Origin: Rhodocyclaceae bacterium | GTDB taxonomy: Bacteria > Pseudomonadota > Gammaproteobacteria > Burkholderiales > Rhodocyclaceae | Direction: 5' to 3' | Length of the DNA: 21,769 bases | Assembly: GCA_030682595.1 (NCBI GenBank) | Contig: JAUXNZ010000166.1 | Span: forward strand, 1-21,769 | Shown here: positions 1 to 7,923 of the stretch, in pieces | Layout of the letters: each line of letters begins with the position of its first letter | How positions within the stretch are numbered: the stretch's first letter is position 1 | The notes under the pieces: model-generated | Database searches by the model: none | Seen by the model: the letters and a program-made list of their open reading frames with translations, nothing else | What the model was told of the DNA's origin: nothing | Program-made: the position numbers and the translations under genes

Positions 1-1
1 C

Positions 2-205
2 ATGGAAAGCGCCTACCAGGCGCTCAAGGCCGATCTGCTGGCAGCTGGCGCGCAAGGCCGTCTGCCGGTCAACGCAATGGATGCGCGCCTGCGCGCCGCC
101 AGCGCGCTGCGCCGTGCCCTGGAACAGGCGGTCAAGGCAACACGGCTGCTGGCGCTCGGTACGGGGGAAGCGCCGGCAAGCTCTCCACAACAGGAAGCAT
201 CATGA
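2..205 (+). CDS. 3' end of a gene cut by the left edge; possibly Na/Pi cotransporter (PhoU-like tail)
   Basis: An open frame runs from the left edge to a TGA at 203-205. About 67 codons are visible, and the first ATG at position 2 may be an internal methionine. The residues are strongly helical and Ala/Leu/Arg-rich (for example GRLPVNAMDARL and SALRRALEQAVKATRLL), followed by a short low-complexity tail. This resembles the PhoU-like helical tail of bacterial Na/phosphate cotransporters, but only from memory of the family, and no catalytic motif is visible. Its stop overlaps the next gene's start as ATGA, so the two are probably translated in a coupled way. The reading frame is well supported; the product name is tentative. 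Confidence 0.45.
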   Translation: MESAYQALKADLLAAGAQGRLPVNAMDARLRAASALRRALEQAVKATRLLALGTGEAPASSPQQEAS

Positions 206-912
206 TCGCAAGAAAAAGCACATCCGCCGATCACGGACGCGCGGCCCATGTCGGCCGCACTGTCCTGATCGGATTCTTTACCGTCGCGCCGTTGTGGGTG
301 ACCTGGCTGGTCTTCGACTTCCTGCTCGGCATCCTCGCCGGCGCCGGCACGCCGCTGTTGCGCACCGCCGCCCGGTTGGTCGCGCCGATCTCCGAAACCC
401 TGTCGGCCTGGCTGCTCGATTCCGACTTCCAGAAGCTGGTGGCGGTGCTGCTCACCCTGGGTACGCTCTACGGCATCGGCCTGCTCGCGTCCATGGTGCT
501 CGGCAAGCGACTGATCGAAGGCTTTGAAACGCTGCTCAACCGTCTGCCGCTGGTGCAGTCCGTCTATGGCGGCGCCAAACGTTTCCTGCAGACGCTGCGC
601 AAGCCGCCGGTCTCCGGTCAGCGTGTGGTGCTGATCAGTTTTCCAACCCCGGAAATGAAGGCTGTCGGCCTGGTCACCAAGATAATGCACGACGCATCAA
701 CCGGACGCGAACTTGCCGCCGTCTATGTGCCGACCTCGCCCAATCCGACGTCGGGCTACATCGAGATCGTGCCCCTCGACGAGGTGGTGCAGACCGACTG
801 GACCATCGAGCAGGCGATGAGCTTCGTCATGACCGGCGGCGCCAATGCGCCGGACAAGATCGCCTTTACCCGCGCAGCACCGCGGGAGAACGTCGCTGCT
901 CCGGATGCCTGA
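202..912 (+). CDS. DUF502 family membrane protein
   Basis: This 236-residue protein matches the DUF502 family, conserved inner-membrane proteins of unknown biochemical role. Two hydrophobic segments are visible at about residues 18-45 and 78-100. They are followed by the family signature LPLVQSVYGGAKRFLQTL near residues 115-132 and a soluble C-terminal domain containing VYVPTSPNPTSGY. The start at 202 is supported by an AGGA ribosome binding site at 192-195, six bases upstream, and by the ATGA overlap with the preceding gene. The C-terminal 15 or so residues are unconserved-looking. The gene lies directly upstream of tamA, with only 4 bases between its stop and the chosen tamA start, so it is probably cotranscribed with an envelope-assembly unit. 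Family assignment is firm; function is unknown. Confidence 0.9.
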   Translation: MIARKSTSADHGRAAHVGRTVLIGFFTVAPLWVTWLVFDFLLGILAGAGTPLLRTAARLVAPISETLSAWLLDSDFQKLVAVLLTLGTLYGIGLLASMVLGKRLIEGFETLLNRLPLVQSVYGGAKRFLQTLRKPPVSGQRVVLISFPTPEMKAVGLVTKIMHDASTGRELAAVYVPTSPNPTSGYIEIVPLDEVVQTDWTIEQAMSFVMTGGANAPDKIAFTRAAPRENVAAPDA

Positions 913-916
913 TTGC

Positions 917-2671
917 ATGACACGCTTTTTCGCCGCCTGCTGCCTGGCCGCGCTCGGCAATGTGGCCGGTGCGCAAACGGCGGCCGAATCGGGCAATGCG
1001 CCCGACGTGGCGGTGTCACTCGTCGCGCCGGAATCGGTACGCGCCTTTTTGACGAAGTATCTCGATCTGCCGACGCGGCTGGCCGGCGACGACGCGCAGG
1101 CCGTGCTGACGCGTCGCGCCAGCGGCGCGGCGGGCGATCTGCTGGCCACCGAGGGCTATTTCACGCCGCGCATCGAGGTGCGGCGGACGGCGGATGCCGG
1201 GCTGCTGGTCGAAGTCGATCCGGGGCCGCGTACCCGGGTCGAGAGTGTCGTCATCGAATTCCAGGGCGAGTTGGCGGGCGCAGGCACCGAGCGGGCCGCC
1301 CACCGCGAGCGCTTGCGCGCGGACTGGCCGCTCAAGGCCGGGGCGACTTTCCGTTCGGCGGAGTGGACGGCGGCCAAATCCGCCCTGCTGGCGAGCGTCG
1401 CCGCCGCCGACCATGCCGGCGCGCGCCTCGTGGACAGCCGCGCCGAGGTCGATCCGGCACACGCGACGGCGCGCTTGCAGGTCGTGATCGACGCCGGCCC
1501 GGCCTACCGCTTCGGCCCGCTCGCCATCGAAGGCCTGAAACGCTACGACGCATCGCTGGTGCAGGGGCTCGCGCCCTTTGCCGCGGGCGATGCTTACCGC
1601 CGCGATGCGCTGCTGAACTTCCAGACGATCTTGCAGAACACGCCGTGGTTCCATTCGGTAATCGTCGAGGCCGATCCGGCCGGCGCCGACGCCGTTGATG
1701 CGGCCGTGCCGGTGCGCGTGACGCTGGCCGAGACGCCCTCCAAGCGCATCGGTGTCGGCCTCGGCTATGGCACCAACAGTGGCGCGCGCGGCGAACTCAA
1801 TTACCGCAATCACGATTTTCTCGGCCGCGCCTGGGATTTGAACAGCGGCCTGCGGATCGAGGAACTGCGCCAGACCCTGTTTGCCGACCTCGGCCTGCTG
1901 CCCGATGCGGGCGGCTACCGGCTGGGCTTCGGTGGGCGACTGGAGGCCAGCGACATCGAAGGCCTGGTTAGCACGCGCCAGGTGCTGGGGGTGAACCGCA
2001 GCCGCGTCAAAGGCAACGTCGAGACGCGGCTTAGCCTCGACTGGCAGCGCGAGGCGTTGCGCCCCGATGGCGCCGCCCGCCAGACCGACACTGCGCTGGT
2101 GCTCGACTGGCGCTGGACCCGCCGCGCGGTCGACGATCCACTCAAGCCGCGGTACGGCAATCTGATCGACTTCCAGCTGGGCGGCGCAGCGCAATACCTG
2201 CTGTCCGACAGCAACTTCGTGCGCAGCCAACTGCGCGTGCAACAGTGGTGGCCCGTCGGTGAACGCGACACGCTGGCGCTGCGCGGCGAAGCCGGCTTCA
2301 CTGCGGCCGCGTCGCGTTCCGGCATTCCGCAGGCTTATCTGTTCCGCAGCGGCGGCGGACAAACCGTGCGCGGGCATGCCTTTCAGAGCCTCGGCGTGGC
2401 CGAGGGCAACGCCGTGTTGGGCGGCCGCACGCTGCTCGTCGGCAGCCTCGAATACACGCGCTGGCTTGGTGACACGGGCGGCCCGTGGGGCGCGGCGGTG
2501 TTCGTCGACGTCGGCGATGCCGCCGACCGCTGGCGCGACCTGCGGGCGGCGGTCGGCGCCGGCGCCGGCGTGCGCTGGCAGAGCCCGGTCGGCCCGCTCG
2601 CCTTTGATCTGGCGCGTGGCAGCCGCAGCGGGCGCTGGTATCCGCATTTCGCCGTGATGGTGGCGTTCTGA
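917..2671 (+). CDS. tamA: TamA-like Omp85 outer-membrane protein (translocation and assembly module)
   Basis: This is a 584-residue protein of the Omp85/BamA superfamily, close to the 577 residues of E. coli TamA. I chose the ATG at 917 because it gives a clean signal peptide (MTRFFAACCLAALGNVAGAQ). In-frame ATGs at 905 and 845 would add charged residues, and no good ribosome binding site favours any of them. After the signal come about 250 residues of POTRA-type repeats (for example AGPAYRFGPLAIEGLKRYD), then a 16-strand-type beta-barrel. The barrel carries the conserved loop-6 motif VRGH at residues 484-487 and ends in an aromatic strand (HFAVMVAF). TamA works with TamB to insert outer-membrane proteins and move lipids. 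The TGATG overlap with tamB confirms the pairing. Confidence 0.93.
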   Translation: MTRFFAACCLAALGNVAGAQTAAESGNAPDVAVSLVAPESVRAFLTKYLDLPTRLAGDDAQAVLTRRASGAAGDLLATEGYFTPRIEVRRTADAGLLVEVDPGPRTRVESVVIEFQGELAGAGTERAAHRERLRADWPLKAGATFRSAEWTAAKSALLASVAAADHAGARLVDSRAEVDPAHATARLQVVIDAGPAYRFGPLAIEGLKRYDASLVQGLAPFAAGDAYRRDALLNFQTILQNTPWFHSVIVEADPAGADAVDAAVPVRVTLAETPSKRIGVGLGYGTNSGARGELNYRNHDFLGRAWDLNSGLRIEELRQTLFADLGLLPDAGGYRLGFGGRLEASDIEGLVSTRQVLGVNRSRVKGNVETRLSLDWQREALRPDGAARQTDTALVLDWRWTRRAVDDPLKPRYGNLIDFQLGGAAQYLLSDSNFVRSQLRVQQWWPVGERDTLALRGEAGFTAAASRSGIPQAYLFRSGGGQTVRGHAFQSLGVAEGNAVLGGRTLLVGSLEYTRWLGDTGGPWGAAVFVDVGDAADRWRDLRAAVGAGAGVRWQSPVGPLAFDLARGSRSGRWYPHFAVMVAF

Positions 2672-5600
2672 TGGCGGACACGTGGTTCAAACGCTGGCTG
2701 CGCCGGATCCGGCGCCCGGTGCTGCTGATTCCGACAGCCATCGTGTTCGCTCTGGCCGCGGCTGCGAGCTGGCTGTTGTTTTCGCAAGCGGGACTGCAGC
2801 GCGCTTCCAATTGGGTGACCTGGGTCAGCGACGATGCAGTGCATATCGAGGGTGCGCGCGGCCGGCTGTTCGGTCCGCTGAGCCTGGAGCGTCTGAGCAT
2901 CGAATCCGCCGGCAACCGCTACATCCTCGACGGTCTCGAACTCGCCTGGAATCCAATGGCGCTGTTCGACGGCCTGCTCGAAATCCACCGCTTGAAAGCC
3001 GCCCGCGTCGAACTGGCGCTGGCCGATGTCGAACCAGCCGCGCCGCCCGCCGCCCTGCGCCCGCCGCTGGCCGTGCGGGTGGAGGCGCTGGAAATCGGCA
3101 TCCTCGCCCTGCACGATACCGCGCAGCCTGCACAAGTCCTGGCCCGCGATCTGCAGGCCGCATTTTCCAGCGATCGCACCACGCATCGCCTCGACGCGCT
3201 GGCCGTCACCCTCGACGCCGGCGCCTTGTCCGCGCAGGGCACGCTCGCCGCCATCGCGCCTTTCGAGCTGCGTGCCGAAGCGCGGCTGGCCGGCAGCGGC
3301 ACGCCGGCGCTGAAGGTGACGACGAAGGCCGGCGGCACGCTGGAGGCTATCAGCCTCGACATCGACGGCGATGGGCAAGGCTTTTCCATCGCCGGGCAGG
3401 CCAGCCTGCGGCCATTTGCCGCCCAGCCGCTGGCGGCCTTGCGCATGACGGCGCGCGGCCTCGATCCGCGCGTTTTTGTCGCGACGGCACCCCGTGCACT
3501 GCTTGCGCTCGATGTCGATCTGGCGCCGCAAAGCGACGGCGCGCTGGCCGGCCGCCTGCGCGTCGACAATACCGCGCCGGCGCCGCTGGATCGGGGCGGG
3601 TTGCCATTCTCGCGTGCCGAAACGCGCTTGGTTCTGCATTGGGATGCCAGCCCGCGCCGCCTGCGCCTGGACGGCCTGTTGTTGAAAGTCGGCGCTGGCG
3701 GGACGGCGAGCGGCCGCGTCGATCTGGTCTGGCCGACTGATGCGCCCTGGCCGACGGGCGACGCCGATCTCAAGCTGGCGCAACTCGATCCATCCGCGCT
3801 GCATTCCGCCCTGCGACCTGCCCGACTGGCCGGCCGCGTCCTCATGAGTGGCGACGCCACGGCACAGCAGGCCACGCTGGCCCTGGTCGACGGCGCCCCC
3901 GGGAAGCGACGGCTCGATGCGGAATTCGCGCGGCGCGGCGATACGCTGACGCTGTCCCGCCTGCTGCTCGCGCAAGGCGCGGCGGAACTGTCCGGCCAGG
4001 GTGAACTGCGGCTCGACGCGCAGCGCGCCTGGCGCTTTGCCGGACACTTGCGGCATTTCGACCCTGCCGCCTTCGTCGCTGCGCCCCAGGCCGACCTGAA
4101 TGCCGAATTCGAGGGCAGCGGCCGTCTCGCGCCGCAACTCGATGGACGGCTGCGCTTCACCCTCGGCGCCAGCCGGCTGGCCGGCGAGGCGCTGGCCGGC
4201 GGCGCCGACCTGGCGTTCGCCGGGCTCGACCGTCCGGACCATCTGCTCGCCGTGAACGGCAAGGCCCATCTGCGCGGCTTGCTCGACATCCGGCTCGGCG
4301 GCAGCCACCTGCACCTTAAGGGCGGCTGGGGCGGCGCGGCGGAAAAACTGCAACTGAGCCTGAAAGTGCCCGACCTGGCGCGCCATCGGGCACTGGTCGC
4401 GCCATGGCTACCGGGCTTGCCGCCGGATTCGGTCGGATCGTTCGAACTCTCGATCGAGGGCACGCCCGCGCAGCACCGGCTGGCCGCCAGTGCCGGCCTG
4501 GCGGCCGGACGTAAAGTCGGTCTGAGCGCCAGCGGTGCGCTGCGCATCGCGTCGCAGGACTGGCGCGACACCGCCTGGCAGGGCGTCATCGAAACCCTGT
4601 CGCTCTCCGGCGACCTGCCGCTCGCACTGTTGGTGCCGGCGCAACTGGCGGCGAGCCGCGCGCGCATCACGCTCGGCACGGCCGAACTGGCCTTCGCCGA
4701 TGGCCGCATCGCCCTGGCGGAAAGCACCTGGCGGCCCGGCCACTGGAGCAGCCGCGGCCGCTTCGACGGCATCGCCTTGCGGCTGGGCGAGGCGGTGCCC
4801 CAATCCGGCCCGCCGCCCGCCCGCGCCAGCGGCGAATGGACCCTCTCAAGCCAGGAAAACGACACCCTCGCCGGCCATCTGCGCGCCAGCGTGCCGGACT
4901 TGCGCGGGCTCGGTCCGGCCATCGACGGCAACCTGAGCAGCGCCGGAGCGCTCGCGATCGATGCCACGTTCGCCGGCAGCTTCGCGGCGCCGCTGCTGAG
5001 CGGCCAGGTGCGCGGCAGCGGGCTGGCCCTCAGCCTGATCGACGAGAATATCCAGTTGCGCGACGGCGAAATGCTGATTCGCTTCGACCGCGAGCGGGCG
5101 CTGGTGGAACGGCTCACTTTCGTCGCGCCCCACCAGCCGCCGCCGCGCGCCGCGCAGATCGTCGGCAGGGCCGGCTTCCCCGCACCGCAGGAGCCGGGCC
5201 ACCTGAGCATCAGCGGCGAATTCGACCTGCGGCAAGCGCACACGCGCCTCGCCGCCACGCTCACCCGCGTGCCGCTCGCGCAGCGAACGGAGCGCTGGGT
5301 GGTGGCTTCCGGCACGATCAATCTGGAACACGCCGACGCACGCCTGCGCCTCGCCGCGCAACTGCTTGCCGATGCCGGCTATATCGCCGAGGCGGTGGCG
5401 GGCCGTCCCGCGCTGGCCGATGACATCGTCGTGCTCGGCCGCGCCGCGGCGGCGCGCCGCGGGCCGCGTATCGAGAGCGACATCGGCTTCGATCTGGGCG
5501 AGCATTTCCATCTGCGCGCCGGCGGGCTGGCCGCGCGCCTTGCCGGCCGCCTGCGGGTGCGCGGCGGCGATGGACCCGGCGCCGCACGGCTGGCCGCCAC

Positions 5601-6186
5601 CGGCAGCATCGCCACCCGCGATGCCACCTTCGATGCCTACGGCCAGCGCCTCAGCGTCGAGCGCGGCATCGTGAACTTCCAGGGGCCGCTCGACGATCCC
5701 GGCCTCAACATACTGGCGCTGCGCAAGGGGCTGGCGGTCGAGGCCGGCGTCAGCGTCACCGGCACGGTGCAGCGGCCGCTGGTGCGTCTGGTCTCGACGC
5801 CGCCGGTGTCGGACGCGGAAAAGCTGTCATGGATCGTCCTCGGCCGTGCCCCGGACGCGGGCGGCACCGACGCCTCGCTGCTGCTGGCCGCCGCCGGTGC
5901 GATTCTCGGCGGCCAGGGCGACGGCGTGACGGCGCAGCTGGCGCAGGCCTTCGGCGTCGATGAAGTCTCCTTGCGCCAGGCAGCGACGGGTGAGCCGCTC
6001 ACCGGCCAGATCCTGGTCCTCGGCAAGCGCCTCTCGGCGCGCACCTATCTCGGTTACGAGCAGGGGCTGTCGGCGGCCACCGGGGCGGTGAAGCTGACAC
6101 ATGCGCTGACGCCACGCATTTCCATTGTCACGCGCGCCGGGGAGGATAATGCGATCGACGTGTTCTACCACTTCGCTTTCGACTGA
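2671..6186 (+). CDS. tamB: TamB-like inner-membrane-anchored translocation/assembly protein
   Basis: This 1171-residue protein matches TamB (DUF490 C-terminal domain), which is 1259 residues in E. coli. An N-terminal membrane anchor spans about residues 17-37. It is followed by a very long AsmA/Vps13-like beta-rich region with many short alternating strands, expected to form a hydrophobic groove across the periplasm. The C-terminal 350 or so residues carry the TamB domain, including VERGIVNFQGPLDDPGLNI and SDAEKLSWIVLGRAP, and end in the aromatic string YHFAFD. The ATG overlaps the tamA stop by one base, so translation is coupled. It partners TamA in outer-membrane protein assembly and, in recent work on AsmA-like proteins, phospholipid transport. 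A short DNA repeat shared with the mnh genes lies at 3683-3708. Confidence 0.95.
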   Translation: MADTWFKRWLRRIRRPVLLIPTAIVFALAAAASWLLFSQAGLQRASNWVTWVSDDAVHIEGARGRLFGPLSLERLSIESAGNRYILDGLELAWNPMALFDGLLEIHRLKAARVELALADVEPAAPPAALRPPLAVRVEALEIGILALHDTAQPAQVLARDLQAAFSSDRTTHRLDALAVTLDAGALSAQGTLAAIAPFELRAEARLAGSGTPALKVTTKAGGTLEAISLDIDGDGQGFSIAGQASLRPFAAQPLAALRMTARGLDPRVFVATAPRALLALDVDLAPQSDGALAGRLRVDNTAPAPLDRGGLPFSRAETRLVLHWDASPRRLRLDGLLLKVGAGGTASGRVDLVWPTDAPWPTGDADLKLAQLDPSALHSALRPARLAGRVLMSGDATAQQATLALVDGAPGKRRLDAEFARRGDTLTLSRLLLAQGAAELSGQGELRLDAQRAWRFAGHLRHFDPAAFVAAPQADLNAEFEGSGRLAPQLDGRLRFTLGASRLAGEALAGGADLAFAGLDRPDHLLAVNGKAHLRGLLDIRLGGSHLHLKGGWGGAAEKLQLSLKVPDLARHRALVAPWLPGLPPDSVGSFELSIEGTPAQHRLAASAGLAAGRKVGLSASGALRIASQDWRDTAWQGVIETLSLSGDLPLALLVPAQLAASRARITLGTAELAFADGRIALAESTWRPGHWSSRGRFDGIALRLGEAVPQSGPPPARASGEWTLSSQENDTLAGHLRASVPDLRGLGPAIDGNLSSAGALAIDATFAGSFAAPLLSGQVRGSGLALSLIDENIQLRDGEMLIRFDRERALVERLTFVAPHQPPPRAAQIVGRAGFPAPQEPGHLSISGEFDLRQAHTRLAATLTRVPLAQRTERWVVASGTINLEHADARLRLAAQLLADAGYIAEAVAGRPALADDIVVLGRAAAARRGPRIESDIGFDLGEHFHLRAGGLAARLAGRLRVRGGDGPGAARLAATGSIATRDATFDAYGQRLSVERGIVNFQGPLDDPGLNILALRKGLAVEAGVSVTGTVQRPLVRLVSTPPVSDAEKLSWIVLGRAPDAGGTDASLLLAAAGAILGGQGDGVTAQLAQAFGVDEVSLRQAATGEPLTGQILVLGKRLSARTYLGYEQGLSAATGAVKLTHALTPRISIVTRAGEDNAIDVFYHFAFD
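3683..3708 (+). repeat. Copy A of a dispersed short repeat (inside tamB)
   Basis: These 26 bases are identical to the reverse complement of 21527-21552. The 24-base part at 3685-3708 also occurs at 17294-17317, and its inner 21 bases occur reversed at 19440-19460. The core begins AAAGTCGGCGCTGG and ends CGGGACGGCG. In tamB it encodes LKVGAGGTA. The copies in mnhD and mnhA are read in other frames or on the other strand, so shared protein sequence does not explain it. Confidence 0.85.
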
Positions 6187-6210
6187 AAGCCCGTTCGTCA
6201 TGCAGACACA

Positions 6211-6218
6211 GAAGGAGG
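6211..6218 (+). promoter_or_regulatory. Strong ribosome binding site for the LapA-domain gene
   Basis: GAAGGAGG lies seven bases before the ATG at 6226. It is a near-perfect Shine-Dalgarno match and fixes that start. The 39-base gap after tamB contains no other evident signal. Confidence 0.85.
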
Positions 6219-6225
6219 ATTCATC

Positions 6226-6636
6226 ATGCAACTCGGATTGATCATCGGTATTGTCTTCGCCATCGGCGCGGTGATTTTCGCCATGCAGAACATCGCTCCG
6301 GTGACGGTCACGCTGGGATTCTGGAGTTTCGAAGGCTCGCTGGCGCTGGTGCTGCTGGTCGCGCTCGGGCTCGGTGCGCTGATCGCCGGACTGATTTCGT
6401 CACCCGCCATGATCCGCCGCCAGTGGAATGTCGCCCAACTGGGCCGGCAGGTGGCCGATCTGGAGCACAAGCTCGCCGAGGAGATGCGGCACAATGAGAC
6501 ATTGCGTAATCAAATGGCCCAGGCACGCACGAGCACGGTGAACATCGAACCGACAGTTGCCGTGGAAGAAAAGCCCTATGTGGGCCTGCGCACGCTGATT
6601 GCAGGTGACAGCGGAGAAAAACCGCCAACATCGTGA
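6226..6636 (+). CDS. LapA-domain (DUF1049) inner-membrane protein
   Basis: A 136-residue protein with two membrane helices (about residues 2-22 and 38-60) in a hairpin separated by NIAPVTVTLGFWSFEG. A charged, probably coiled-coil segment follows (about 65-95, with LGRQVADLEHKLAEEMRH), then a variable tail. This is the layout of LapA (YciS), which in E. coli acts with LapB to control LpxC turnover and lipopolysaccharide synthesis. E. coli LapA is about 100 residues, so this one has a longer tail. No lapB follows, so a LapB partner, if any, is encoded elsewhere. A strong ribosome binding site at 6211-6218 sets the start. Position after tamAB fits an envelope role. The family is likely; the specific function is inferred. 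Confidence 0.87.
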   Translation: MQLGLIIGIVFAIGAVIFAMQNIAPVTVTLGFWSFEGSLALVLLVALGLGALIAGLISSPAMIRRQWNVAQLGRQVADLEHKLAEEMRHNETLRNQMAQARTSTVNIEPTVAVEEKPYVGLRTLIAGDSGEKPPTS

Positions 6637-6710
6637 TACCGGGACAGATAAATCCCCGCTCAGTGTATGCAACTTGGCATTAAGCCACCACGTGACGAGG
6701 AGACAACGAG

Positions 6711-7922
6711 ATGAACGCTCTGTCGAGCCTGCCGTTCGAGATTGACGTCTTTGGCCGCGTCGCCCTGCTGCTGATCGTGGCCATCGCCAGCGCCGAGGCC
6801 TGCGAGCGCTGGCTGCGCCTGCCACGGCTGATCGGCTACGTGCTCGCCGGGCTGTTGCTGGGGCCGGCAGTGCTGGCCTGGGTTCCGCCCAGCATCACCG
6901 GCGATCTGCGTCCGCTGATGCTGCTCGGCCTCGGCCTGCTGCTGTTCGAACTCGGCAGCCGCGTCGACCTGCGCTGGCTGCGCCACAATCCGATGCTGAT
7001 TGTCAGCAGTTTGGTCGAAAGCGGCCTGACTTTCGGCGCGATCTATCTTTTCCTCGGCTGGTTCGACCTCGCCACGGTGACGCGCATGGCCGTGGCCGCA
7101 ATCGCCGTATCGACGAGCCCGGCGGTGGTGATGCGCATCGTCGCCGAGAATAACGCGCGCGGCCAGATGACGGAACGCCTGATGCTGATGACGGCACTCA
7201 ATAGCCTGTATGCAATTCTGTTGCTCAAGATCAGCGTCGGCATGGTGCACCTCGACCGCAACGCCGGGCTGCTGCAGGCGATCGCCCATCCCGCCTACGT
7301 CGCCTTCGGTTCCTTCCTGCTCGCCGCGGCGTTGGCGTACGGTATGCACCTGGCACGTTTTTCGCACCTGAAGCGCGAGAGCGAACGTTTCACGCTGGTG
7401 ATTGCCGTCGTCCTGCTCGGCACCACGTTGGCTGACCGGCTTGGCCTGTCGGTGCCGATGGCCCTGCTCTGCGGCGGCATGATCCTGCGTTCGCTGTCAC
7501 AACGGCTGCATCTTTTTCCCGAGCATTTCGGCGCCGCCGGCGCCCTGCTGGTCATCGTCCTGTTCACCCTCACCGGCGTCGCGCTCGATCCGCGCCATGT
7601 CGTCGCCGGCGGGCTGATGTCGATCGGCCTGCTGCTGATTCGGGGTCTGGCGAAATATTGCGGGGCTTACATATCGGCCGGCTATGGCGGACTGGCGCCG
7701 AGCAAGGCAGCCTGGCTTGGCGTGGCGCTGTTGCCGATGTCCAGCCTGGCCGTGCTGCAGGCCCACGAAGTGGCCGGGCTGTATGCCGACTTCGGCGACG
7801 AGATCCTCGCCATCGTGCTCGGTGCCGTGTTGATCATGGAACTGGTGGGGCCGGTGGCGACCCAGCTCGCGCTGCGCCGTAGTGGCGAGGCCATGCCGAC
7901 TCCGGGCGAAAGGGAGGTCTGA
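6711..7922 (+). CDS. Cation:proton antiporter, Kef/NhaP-like, membrane domain only
   Basis: A 403-residue, very hydrophobic protein with about 11-13 membrane helices, resembling the membrane domain of monovalent cation:proton antiporters. The N-terminal part has the family pattern LIGYVLAGLLLGP (residues 40-52) and LLLFELGSRVDL (76-87). The unwound-helix motif reads STSPAVVMRI (134-143). Where KefB/KefC have Gln-Asp and NhaP-type proteins have Asn-Asp, this protein reads TALNSLYAI, placing Ser where the key Asp should be. It ends shortly after the last helix, with no RCK/TrkA domain, unlike the two Kef homologues at 10954-14374. GAGGAG at 6697-6702 supports the start. The next gene begins 1 base after its stop, so it is cotranscribed with ybdK. 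Ion specificity cannot be read from sequence. Confidence 0.85.
   Translation: MNALSSLPFEIDVFGRVALLLIVAIASAEACERWLRLPRLIGYVLAGLLLGPAVLAWVPPSITGDLRPLMLLGLGLLLFELGSRVDLRWLRHNPMLIVSSLVESGLTFGAIYLFLGWFDLATVTRMAVAAIAVSTSPAVVMRIVAENNARGQMTERLMLMTALNSLYAILLLKISVGMVHLDRNAGLLQAIAHPAYVAFGSFLLAAALAYGMHLARFSHLKRESERFTLVIAVVLLGTTLADRLGLSVPMALLCGGMILRSLSQRLHLFPEHFGAAGALLVIVLFTLTGVALDPRHVVAGGLMSIGLLLIRGLAKYCGAYISAGYGGLAPSKAAWLGVALLPMSSLAVLQAHEVAGLYADFGDEILAIVLGAVLIMELVGPVATQLALRRSGEAMPTPGEREV
7911..7917 (+). promoter_or_regulatory. Ribosome binding site deciding the ybdK start
   Basis: AGGGAGG lies six bases before the ATG at 7924, inside the last codons of the antiporter gene. It supports 7924 rather than the in-frame upstream ATG-like position at 7882, which would add 14 residues not seen in the family. 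Confidence 0.8.
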
Positions 7923-7923
7923 G

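Noticed and set aside
845..916. Earlier starts for tamA (845 or 905)
   Set aside because: They would put charged or non-hydrophobic residues before the signal peptide that starts cleanly at 917.
2383..5321. Very long open frames on the minus strand across tamA/tamB (hundreds of codons)
   Set aside because: They are antisense shadows of GC-rich genes: composition is Arg/Ala/Gln-rich, they have no recognisable domains, and they overlap confidently assigned tamA and tamB completely.
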